From Prorocentrum cordatum (lineage: Eukaryota; Sar; Dinophyceae; Prorocentrales; Prorocentraceae): 64,000 nucleotides of DNA. Under the pieces are notes generated by a model. It was not told where the DNA came from, searched no databases, and saw nothing but the letters and a program-made list of their open reading frames with translations. The position numbers were made by a program, and so were the translations under genes. Below are positions 9,706-18,104 of this stretch, in pieces (position 1 is the stretch's first letter; each line of letters starts with the position of its first letter). The stretch lies in contig CAUYUJ010018564.1 of the NCBI GenBank assembly GCA_963575745.1, positions 102,001 through 166,000 of the forward strand. The letters run 5' to 3'.

Positions 9706-11244
9706 TCATGCCCGAGGCTACGAGTCCACATCTCTTGGGAGGCCTCTCGGAAGCCGTTGGGAGGCGGTTGGGATGGTCCTGGGGCCTCTCGGGGACCTCT
9801 CGGCGGTTTGAGAGCCATTTTGGGCCCTCTTCGGGGCGGTTTTCTTTTGGGGGGGTGGGAGCTTGCTGTGGCCATCGGCTCAGTGGCGCCGCCCGCGGGT
9901 TTCTGCCTCTCGGGCGCGCAGCGGGGCGGGGCGCGGCGCGGGGCCCTTTCCCCCCCTCGCCTCCATGGCCCTTCCTGGCGGCGGCTGTTGGCGCAGCTGC
10001 TGCGGCGCCGCCGCGCGGGCGATGCCCGCTGCAGCGGGGCGCGGCGGCGTGCGCTGCGCGGCAGGGCGCGAGCTCCTCGCCCTCCTTCGGGGCGGGCAGC
10101 GGCCCCGCGCGAGGGCGCGCCCGCGGCCGGGGGGCAGAGGGCAGCGAAGCAGGGCGAGCGGCCGCTGAGGCGGTCGGCGGGGCGGCGGCCCGACGCGCCC
10201 CCCCGACGGCCTGCGCAGGCGCGGGGCGACTGGCAGGCGCAGCGGCGCGGGGCCCGGGCGTCGCCAGAGCGGCCCTGCGAGGGGCGGGGCAGGCGCATCG
10301 GCCCTTTCGACGCCTTGCGAGGCGGAGGCAACGATGACGAGGGCGAGCCCGAGGTTGTCGTCGATGAGGGAGGTATCTGGTCGCAGTCTGTGACGGCGAG
10401 CGCGGTGGTGGCATCGCCGCGAGGCGTCGGCTCTGAGGAGCACGACGAGGACGCACTGCCGGCCGCGGCCCTGGCGCAGGCCAGGGAGGAGCAGCGGCTG
10501 ATAGGCTTAGAGAAGTCCGTGGAGCAGCACGAAGAGGCGAGGAGCATCGACGAGGACATCGGGCCCGAGGGCGCCGAGGGTGGGAAGCTGAAGGAGGAGC
10601 TCAGCGAGCCTAGCGTCGATGAGGTCGCGACGGAGCGCGCGGCCGCGGATGTGGCCGAAAGGGAGGTGGTCTCCGTCGACCAGCACGGCGAGTCCGAGGC
10701 TGAGGCTGCGAGACCGGGCGGGCCTTGCGACGAGGCAGTCGACGTGATCGGCGTCGGCTTGGAGTGCGCGGAGGTGGTCGAGGAGTTCCTTTTGGCGGAA
10801 GGGGGGCTCTGCAGGGCCGCCTCCACTCGAGACGCCGCCCGGCGGGCGCCCCCAGTCGCAGCAGGCGGCCAGCGCGGGCAGGCGGAGGCGCAAGAGGGCC
10901 GAGAAGGCCGAGGCGAAGGAGCAGCAGCGCCTCGAGCAGCAAGAACTGCAGCGGACGCTGGCGGACGCGACCGACGCGCGGCGGCGCGGGGGAGGCAGAG
11001 TTCGCGCGGCGGCGCGCGGCGGTGGAGGCCTTCGAGGCCGAGCGCCTGGCTCGCCGCGAGGCCGAGCGCCTGGCGGAGCTCCCGCTCTTGGGCGCGTGAG
11101 CTGCGGCGCGGGGGGCTCCTGGTGCATCCCATCGGGGCCTTTGAGGGGGAGGTTTTCTTGGGGGCCTCTCGGGGGTTGCTGGCGGTCCCGGGGATCATCT
11201 TGGCGCGTGGGAATCGAAATGTCAGCTCGCATTCCCCCTCTTAG
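9595..11244 (+). other. Very GC-rich ORF, Glu/Ala/Arg-rich, doubtful coding
   Basis: A 549-codon plus-strand ORF in the kinase intron. Its first part overlaps the antisense LINE fragment, and the 9735-9850 part is CTTGGGG-type repeat, so those cannot be native coding. The central part (about 10320-10800) is acidic (EEHDEDALPAAALAQAREEQ, EERSIDED-like runs) and could be an exon of an unidentified coiled-coil-like protein. The opposite strand is also open for 628 codons, which shows that high GC alone suppresses stops here. No family recognised. Confidence 0.2.
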
Positions 11245-11939
11245 GGCCGTCCTGGCGGTCTCTTGGGCCGTCTTGGGGCCCTCTCGGGGGTGCTTTCTCG
11301 GGGGGGCCTTTTGCCTTTGGATAAGTCGCGCGGGGACACGCGAAGCCCCTGGAGCGGCCGATGGTTCCCGAGAGTGCCAGCGCTATGCCATAACCAGCCA
11401 AGGTACAAATACATTCCCACAGTGATTCTATCACTATCCAAAACAAGCGGTTCCATTTGTCAAATATGGCGCCGGTTCCCCCGAAAAGCGCCAATTTCGC
11501 AGTCGCGCCAAGTTACTACAGTGACGGACGGATCAATACGATGTGGCGTGCAAGAGCAGTTGCGAGTGAGAGAGCGGAAGGAGGAAGGGGAAACAAACAC
11601 GATACGTCAATTGGTGGCGTTCGTGTTCATTTCGGAGCCTTCAAGGGGCATCTTAGAGCCGCTGGGGGGCACAGGGTTATATTCAGAAATGTTGGAGTTA
11701 CTTTGGGGCCTCCGGAATGCATCTTTGGGAATCTGAAGGTCGAGATGGGCCTTGTTAAGCAATATTGTGCGACGCTGGTGGCGCGTTATGACTTCTGGAA
11801 ACCATCGTGGGCCAGGCTCGGGCCATGCTGGGGATTGCTATGTGGGGTGCGTTTTGAAGCCGCGTTGGTACATCTTGGGGGTAGGACAGGCGACCAGCAG
11901 AAAACACTGTAAACAATTAGGCGTTGCAGCGAGATCTTC

Positions 11940-12200
11940 CCGTCTTGGCTTGCCTTTGGGCCCTCTTGGTGCCTCTTGGACCGCCTCGGCCGTGTTGAGG
12001 CAATCTTGCGCCGTTCGGGGTCTTTTCGGGCGCTTTCGTTGGGCCCTCCTGGGGACGTTCTTGGGGACCCCGTGGGGACTCTCCTGGGGGGGCCTCATGG
12101 GACGCTCCTGGGGGTGCCTCCTGGGGACGCTCCTGGGCTTGCGCCGTTTTTGTGGCGTTCCTGGGGACCTCGTGGGCCCCTCTTCGCCGCCAGGCAGCGT
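11940..12200 (+). repeat. CTTGGGG/CTCCTGGGG low-complexity block
   Basis: Irregular repeats of GGGCCCTC, TCCTGGGG(A/G) and CTTGGGGACC near the 3' end of the intron, matching the dispersed motif seen elsewhere in the window. Confidence 0.6.
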
Positions 12201-12313
12201 CACTGCGGGAGTTTTTGTGGCAACCGGGAGCGGTTGAGCAGCTGAAGGCGACCCCCTTCCCTGGGCAATTGTTTCTTAGTCCGCGGGCTCTATTTTGCAG
12301 AGAAAGGGCATAC

Positions 12314-12462
12314 GGGGGTATGCATCGACCCCCAATCGCCCACTGATCGCCGATAGGGGCCCGATAGCCCCAACCTACCCAGGAAGGTGCGGATTCATTA
12401 GCGTGGAGCTATCACAGATCTATCGGCGACGTATCGCCGATTCCAGGTCGATGCACCCCCCC
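12314..12462. repeat. Foldback element with imperfect inverted arms
   Basis: The left arm starts GGGGGTATGCATCGACC and contains ATCGCCGATAG. The right arm, reverse-complemented, starts GGGGGGGTGCATCGACC and contains ATCGGCGATACGTCGCCGAT. Arms are about 55-58 bp with several mismatches. It shares the ATCGGCGAT word with the palindromes at 32.6 and 34.4 kb. Confidence 0.65.
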
Positions 12463-12664
12463 AATGCCAGACCCCCCAAATGCCAGACCCCCTGGCCCGC
12501 CAAAAGAGGAGGGAGACAGGACTAGAGAGACGAGAGGCAAGAAACGAGAGACAGGACGAGGATGAGCAAGGCGACAATTAACACAACACCAGCAAGGCAG
12601 CAGTCCAGCAGGGAGCGTCACAGCCTGGTGGCCCCAAGGGGCCCTTTGGCGGATCTCTGCAGAG

Positions 12665-13645
12665 GTCTGCCTCGTCTTCGAGTACCTTCACTCCCGGAGC
12701 ATAATTTACAGAGATCTGAAGCCAGAGAACGTGCTAATCGATAGCGCCGGCTTCATCAAAGTTACCGACTTCGGATTCGCAAAGGAGGTGGACGACCGAA
12801 CTTGGACACTGTGTGGCACGCCAGAGTATCTGGCACCCGAGATCATTCAGTCTAAAGGCCACGGGAAGGGGGCGGACTGGTGGGCCTTGGGCATCCTCCT
12901 CTTCGAGATGCTTGCAGGCTACCCACCATTCTATGACGAGAACCCCTTCGGCATTTACCAGAAAGTGATCGGAGGCAGGGTGGACTTCCCAAGGCACTTC
13001 GAGTTGATGGCGACGGCGCTCATAAAGCGGCTCCTGACCCACGACCGCTCCAAGCGCTACGGTTGCCTGAAGGGCGGCGCGGATGACATCAAGGGGCACA
13101 GGTGGTACAGAGGTTTTGACTGGGAGTCGTTGTTATCTCGCCAGCTTCAGCCAGAGTACACCCCGTCCGCGAGAGCCGCGGACGACACGTCCACGTTCGA
13201 CCGCTACCCGGAGAGCACGGAAGCATCCGCCCCTGCCATCCCCGCGATGGACCAGCAGTTGTTCGACGGGTTCGGGGTAGAGATTCGCGGCAGACCCTTT
13301 CCGCCCCTTCCTCCCCAGACCACCGACGCCGTGACTTGTTCAAGGCCTCTCAGCAGGCGCGAGGGCTTCCGACGAGCCCCGCCGATCGTCTGCGAAGGCC
13401 AACCGGATGAGGGGGGAGGGGAGGAGGGCAGGAGGGGAGGACGGAAGGAGGGAAGGACGGGAGGAGGGGAGGAGGGAAGGAGGGAAGGAGGGGAGGAGCA
13501 AAGGAGCAAAGGAGCAAAGGAGGGGAGGGGGGAGGTAAGAGGTGTGCTCCCATTGAGCTGGCATGCGGAAGCCTCGAACGCAGCTTCCTTCTTATTAGCA
13601 AGGAGCCACGATTACCAGGAGAGATCGGAAGCGACCTTAGGTTGA
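12665..13645 (+). CDS. AGC protein kinase, PKA catalytic-subunit type, exon with C-lobe and C-tail
   Basis: Frame 2 gives the full C-lobe: YRDLKPENVLID (catalytic Asp codon 12713), VTDFGFAKEV (DFG at 12767), RTWTLCGTPEYLAPEII (activation-loop Thr and P+1 loop), GADWWALGILLFEMLAGYPPF, and an AGC tail with STFDRY and a hydrophobic FDGF ending at 13273. In PKA these are FDDY and FSEF, and PKA ends there. The frame here stays open to 13645 through a purine-rich repeat (EGRRGGRKEGR), so either the protein has an unusual basic/Glu-Gly tail or another splice or stop lies just after FDGF (GGGGTAGAG at about 13274 could be a donor). Expected role: cAMP-regulated Ser/Thr kinase; close relatives such as PKG are not excluded. 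Confidence 0.85.
   Translation, partial: VCLVFEYLHSRSIIYRDLKPENVLIDSAGFIKVTDFGFAKEVDDRTWTLCGTPEYLAPEIIQSKGHGKGADWWALGILLFEMLAGYPPFYDENPFGIYQKVIGGRVDFPRHFELMATALIKRLLTHDRSKRYGCLKGGADDIKGHRWYRGFDWESLLSRQLQPEYTPSARAADDTSTFDRYPESTEASAPAIPAMDQQLFDGFGVEIRGRPFPPLPPQTTDAVTCSRPLSRREGFRRAPPIVCEGQPDEGGGEEGRRGGRKEGRTGGGEEGRREGGEEQRSKGAKEGRGEVRGVLPLSWHAEASNAASFLLARSHDYQERSEATLG
13405..13535 (+). repeat. Purine tract (GGAGG/GGAAGG)n
   Basis: About 130 bp of nearly pure purine on the plus strand in the 3' part of the kinase ORF; it probably accounts for that ORF staying open. Confidence 0.9.
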
Positions 13646-15127
13646 GAAGTCCTACAGCCAGCGCTGGTGGGGAAGGAAGGGAGGGCTTGCAGAGTTGAGC
13701 TCTTCTGGAGGACAATGCGGATTTTGTGGATCGGCGCTGGGACCCCACACCTGGCGCGCGAAAAGAGCCAGGGCGGCGCAAAGGGCTCCACCAGGGGGCC
13801 CAGTTCCAGTCCACACAAAATCCGTTCGAACCTCGGGAAAAGTCAGCTCTTCAAGAAGGCTCCTCCTCGAGACCCCAGCCAGAGCGAACCAGGAGAGGCA
13901 AATCAGAGATCCCCCGCGGTGCGGGAGGAGGGGGGGGCAAGGCAGGGAACACTTGCCTGGGGGCTTGTCCGATCCCCACTACGCTGCCTGGCCGACGTAT
14001 CCCGCAGGCACGGGACGACGACACGAAGAGGGAGAGGAAGCCACCCCAGAGAGGAGGCCCAGCCCGACCCGACCCGACCACCCAGATCGCTGGGCGGATG
14101 GGGGGGGGAGGGGAGGGGAGCGGGGGATGTTTCCTGACGGCGGCCGCCCGGAAGCGATCCGTGTCCTTCTCCACGCGGAGCGCCAACATCGCCGCTTCGT
14201 TGCACCCAGAGTCCGCTGGAGCTGCCGACAACGTCGCCGAGGCCGCCGCCTCCCTGGAGGGTGGAACCGTGGTGGCGCCGCGGACCTCCCAGGAGGTGCG
14301 CCTGTGGCCCTCCGAGCGGCTGCAGCTCCCAGGAGCGCGAAACGTAGGCTTCCGCACCTGCTCTCCACAGAGAGCGCAGGCCTGCCTCCGCGCTGAGGAC
14401 TGTGCGCGACCAGCCGCCCACGAAGCCTGCTCGGCGAGCGTTGGCCCCGTAGGACGTCGAAAGGGAGCCCCTGCTTGAGGGCACTGGCAAGGTCCAGCCT
14501 GGGAATTGGGCCGAGAGCGAGAACCAGCAGCGGCCTCACCAGCCCAACAGGACCGGGCCTCCAGGAGGGCCCGCACATGCACCTTGTACTGAGGCAGAAA
14601 CAGCTCTTCGTAGACGGCCACTGAGGCTGGTCAATCCGGAATGGACCACACACTTAGGACGGCAAGCGAAAGTTGTGCCCAAGCGTGTACGAAAACACGC
14701 CTGTGGAGGTCCTCCTCGAGGCCGTCACAGGCCAGCGCGCGGGGAGGCAACCTCATGCACGACCCTGGCCGACTCCGAGACCGACCGGCCCAGCTCCGAG
14801 CAGGCTGCGGTCGGGGCGCCGAAGAAGGAACCCTCTTCGTTGGGGAGGGGCTCCGTGCTCCCTGATTGTTTCACCGTTTGTTTTGGGTTTTCCCTAGGTT
14901 TTCGATGGGGAATCGACGTTCTTTAACTTATGGGAAAAAGGGGGCCTCGTTCCTTATTTGGGGTTCCTGAGGTCGGCGCCCCGACTGTAGGGCCGACCCT
15001 CGGCAGGGAGGACTGCCCGGGAGGGCGCCCGCCCACGCCCTACGGCTCTGCTCCAGCCTGCCTGGCGCGCCGTGCGCTCCCACCCACCAAGCCACCCCCC
15101 AAGCCACCCCAAGCCCAGCCCGAAGCC

Positions 15128-15363
15128 AAACCACCCCAAGCGATCATCGGGGGCAGAAAAGAGGGGGGTGATGACTAGGGGGGGTTGGATATCATGGCAG
15201 GGGGGCCATGATATTTCCCCAGATTTCATGGCGCCTCTTCTTATTTCATTACGTCCCTGGCCCCCCCCCCTGGGCCGCGCACATGCCGCCGGTCATGATT
15301 TGCACCCCCCCTCTTGGACACCCCCCTCTTGGCCGCTCCCAACAAACCACCCCAAGCGATCAA
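15128..15363. repeat. 20-bp direct repeats around an inverted segment
   Basis: AAACCACCCCAAGCGATCA occurs at about 15129-15147 and again at 15345-15363. Between them are AGAGGGGGGTGATGA near 15164 and CACCCCCCCTCT near 15301 in inverted orientation, and a small hairpin ATATCATGG...CCATGATAT at about 15188-15214. Confidence 0.6.
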
Positions 15364-15648
15364 GCAGTGGCGATGCGTCCTGGCGTGCCGATAGGCCCGG
15401 CCGAGCACTGTTCTGGGAGCCTTTTTTGTAGTTTCTACGAGAGATGTTTTTAGACCATTTCTGGCCGTGGGTGCGCGTTTTTGAACCCAAGTGGAACAGG
15501 CGGCCCCACCCAGATCGGCATGGTCGGGGGGGCGGCGGCCACGCCTGCCATCCTGCTCTCTGAAGACCCACGGGCGACGACGGCTTGCTTGAAGGGCTTA
15601 GTGAGTGTGCGTGGAGACCTTGTGCGCGAACGCCCACTCGGCAAGAAT

Positions 15649-15811
15649 TCAGGAGGGAAAGAAACACACAGACACAATTAATCGGCGATTCCCCAGAGAA
15701 TATGGGAAAATATGGGAAGTGGGGGGGGGAGACAAAAAACCCGGCAATTTAAGAAAATATGGGGAATCTTTTTATTTGTGTGTATGTATTTGTGTGTCCC
15801 AGGGCCCCTTC
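15649..15811. repeat. Dispersed short element, copy 1
   Basis: Starts TCAGGAGGGAAAG, then ACACACAGACACAATTAATC, and ends TTTATTTGTGTGT...TGTGTGTCCCAGGGCCCCTTC. The two ends are imperfectly inverted (ACACA...ATT against AAT...TGTGT). A second copy is at 34092-34219. No ORF. Probably a MITE-like or SINE-like repeat. Confidence 0.75.
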
Positions 15812-16649
15812 AAGAATGTTCTGTGCTAGTTGGGCCCCTTCCCAGGTGGAGGGAAGTGAGCCCGCTCGCGCCGGGCGTAGCGGCGCGGCAACATCAAACG
15901 CAGCCAATGCGGAGGCTTCCAGCACGAGGTCGCCTGCCAGTTCGGCGGCTGATGGGAGCGGCATTCCCTCGCGGAGTGCTCTGGTGAGCGTGGCAGTCAA
16001 GCCTGAGTCGGGGGTGCCCGTGCCTCGCCATTTCGACCTCGACAGGCCCGCGCAGTGCCTCTAACCCCAGGAAGCAAACCTTTCACGTTCGCATGGAATG
16101 CCGAATCCCACTGCCCAGGCCACTGTGACTGTTCCCGCAGCTGTTGGCACCAGGCTTCACGCGAATCCTCCACAGACAGGGTCTCGCCACGCTTCCCCCT
16201 CAGAAGGGAAGCCGGCCGGGGCTCCTTCGGGCGCAGAAGCCGCATGCGTTTCACCGCTCGCTCCCGCGCCGTGCCCGGCCCTTCGATGGCCGACCGCACC
16301 TTGCCCCGCAGCACTGGAGCACCCGCGCGCCGCGGGGTCAGGGCCTGTCCTGCGGCACTGCCCAGCCCGCCAGGACGAGACCAAGGATGAGGTGCAGCAG
16401 CCAAGCGGCTGCATCCGCCAACCACTGCGGCGGACGCACGCCCAGTCTCCTCGTGCTGGAGCTGGCCGCCTCGTCCTCGCAGCAGTGCCGCAGAATGCTT
16501 GTGCGCACGCTTGCAGAACTGGGCGGGCTACGGCCAGCCCTCGGACCCATGGAGCCGTAGAGTTCCACCACCGCGGCATGCAAATAGCCCCATGGGTCGT
16601 TGCTCGCGGAGGGGGGGAGTTGGGAACGGTGAAGTCGATCAGAAAATGG

Positions 16650-16771
16650 CCACTCCTCCTCCTCCTCCTCCTCCTCCTCCTCCTCCTCCTCCTCCTCCTC
16701 CTCCTGTACTGTACTGTACTGTACTGTACTGTACTGTACTGTACTGTACTGTACTGTACTGTACTGTACTG
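16650..16771 (+). repeat. (TCC)n followed by (TGTAC)n microsatellite
   Basis: About 50 bp of TCC followed by about 13 perfect copies of the pentamer TGTAC/GTACT. It lies just beyond the stop of the minus-strand LINE C, so on that strand it reads (AGTAC)n(GGA)n downstream of the element. Confidence 0.95.
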
Positions 16772-16821
16772 CACTCAATGGAAGCGGCCGTCGATGCCAG
16801 CCGCCCCAAACATCTACACAC

Positions 16822-17716
16822 TCACCCAGTAACATGTGAGTGCGGAGCGGGTGACAAAAATCCAAACCTTGCAAGAAGCTGGGCAGGGCCCCAACATTCT
16901 TCCCACAAGCCTGGGAAACAAGCTGCCTGATCATTGTCTTCAGCTTGCCTGACCTCGACCCCTCTATTGGCCGACCTGATCAAGGCCAGCAAGTCAAAGG
17001 GAGACGGGGATCCATGTCCTGAAACAGTCCAACCTGCATACGGCTTCCCCCAAGACGGGAAAGCTCCTCGCAGAAATCTAGACCTCTGCTGCCTGAGGTC
17101 CTTAGTCCGAGGCGTGCCCTGACACTTGGCCGCCAACGAAAAGACCCCAGACCAGGCATATCCACCACACTTCAAGCAGCAGATCACCCACCCACTCCCA
17201 CCAGCCCTCCCGCCGTCCCTGACGAAGACCTTTGCTTTGCAAAGGTTGTGGCCCTGCAATCTGGACAGGAGGGTGGTTTCACTAAGCACCTCCTCAGGTG
17301 CATCTTCGGGGTGTCAGACAGAATGGGCACCTTGAAATCGATACGCGGCGCCCACCGTCGACGCCCAAACTCGGAAAGACGATTCATCTGCCTGACAGCT
17401 GCACACTTTGATGGCCTAGGTTGGGTGGAATTCGGCGAATCACCGTCCACCGCAACGGGCCCAGGGAAACCAGACGATTCCACCCAACCCCTCGCGGCCA
17501 TAAAAACATCTCGCATGCTGCCCCACCTGAGCAGCTCCTTCTAGTGCTCAATCCAGCGGGAACGGAGCTCACGAGATTGCTCAGGCAACGGGTGGCCCGC
17601 AGCACCCAGCCTGGCAGATCTGTCCGCATGCTTATTGCCGAGGCGCCCTGCCTCCGAGCAGCTACCGTTCAAGACATCCGAGGCCGTCGCGTGGCCTCTG
17701 ACTTTGAGAGCAGACA
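16822..17716 (-). mobile_element. LINE C, 3' part (end of RNase H plus C-terminal zinc region)
   Basis: Read downward from 17716, the minus strand continues the RNase H of the segment at 27046 onward: ALKVRGHATASDVL, then GRLGNKHADRSA, the His and final Asp blocks of RNase H. Further down, ORF 17289-16822 has VICCLKCGGYAWSG, a distal Cys in AAKCQGTP and RSRFLRGAFPSW, the same C-terminal module as the other LINEs. It ends at a stop next to the microsatellite. The copia element separates it from its 5' half. Confidence 0.8.
17712..17716. repeat. Target-site duplication AGACA, left copy
   Basis: AGACA immediately precedes the 5' LTR; the same five bases follow the 3' LTR at 27046-27050. Five bp is the usual Ty1/copia duplication size. 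Confidence 0.9.
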
Positions 17717-17975
17717 TGAGGAAAAACGAGCCCTTCGGATTGGATCTGTCCCCTGCTCTCGGCTTTAAGCCCGTTATATACCCTTTTCCCCCGCCCTTTC
17801 TCCCTCTTATCTCTCTCCCATTGCTGCCGGCTCGGTTCGAGCTGGCTTGAGGCGATTTGGTTCCTGGTAGCAGGACTGGAAAAGGGGCCGCATCCTCTCC
17901 TCGAGCCCTGCGGGCTCCGCCGCCGACCCCCGCTGCGGGATCGGGAGGTCAGAGGAGGCCCAACCCGGCTCCGCA
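17717..17975 (+). repeat. 5' LTR of the copia element
   Basis: Starts TGAGGAAAAACGAGC and ends CAACCCGGCTCCGCA. It contains GTTATATACCCTTTT, which offers both a TATA-like and a TTTT-type core (the latter proposed for dinoflagellates). The same 259-bp length as the 3' LTR with four transitions. Confidence 0.95.
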
Positions 17976-17976
17976 G

Positions 17977-17988
17977 TGGTAGCGGAGC
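17977..17988 (+). promoter_or_regulatory. Primer-binding site, initiator-Met tRNA-like
   Basis: TGGTAGCGGAGC begins one base after the 5' LTR. It resembles the common copia PBS TGGTATCAGAGC (complement of the initiator tRNA-Met 3' end) with two differences. The same 12-mer is at the equivalent place in the second element (35610-35621). Confidence 0.75.
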
Positions 17989-18104
17989 CCGCCGCCGCGC
18001 GGGCGCCATCGGCCGAGGGGCGAGATCTACGGCGGTTCTCAGTGCAGTGCGAGTGCTGAAGGACGAGTACTACCTGGACGTGTACACGGAGTGCGACGAG
18101 GAGG

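Larger units (their letters stand above)
4284..12664 (+). other. Large intron of the PKA-type kinase gene
   Basis: The kinase domain stops after EARFIGK at 4283 and resumes with VCLVFEYLHSRSIIYRDLKPEN at 12665, which fixes an intron of about 8.38 kb. A GT at 4284 and AG at 12663-12664 give an in-frame junction. This makes the protein one residue shorter than PKA between ARF and FEYLHS, so the exact ends are uncertain by a few bases. Contents: GAG microsatellite (5243-5293), unassigned short ORFs (5303-5948), minisatellites (6390-7402), an antisense LINE relic (7440-9705), a very GC-rich Glu/Ala ORF (9595-11244), CTTGGGG-rich DNA (4440-4880, 9735-9850, 11105-11310, 11940-12200) and a foldback element (12314-12462). 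Confidence 0.75.
13646..16650. other. About 3 kb without a supportable gene
   Basis: Many overlapping ORFs occur on both strands (for example 13726-14478 plus and 13851-14621 minus), but none has a domain I recognise. The region contains a poly-G/C inverted segment near 15164-15316 and one copy of the dispersed short element (15649-15811). Confidence 0.4.

Noticed and set aside
9312-11198. A 628-codon minus-strand ORF
   Set aside because: Most of it is Arg/Pro/Ala from very GC-rich DNA. Only the last part at about 9500-9700 corresponds to a LINE fragment, which is annotated separately.
13851-14621. A 256-codon minus-strand ORF with a few Cys residues
   Set aside because: Equally long ORFs exist in overlapping plus frames; no domain recognised.
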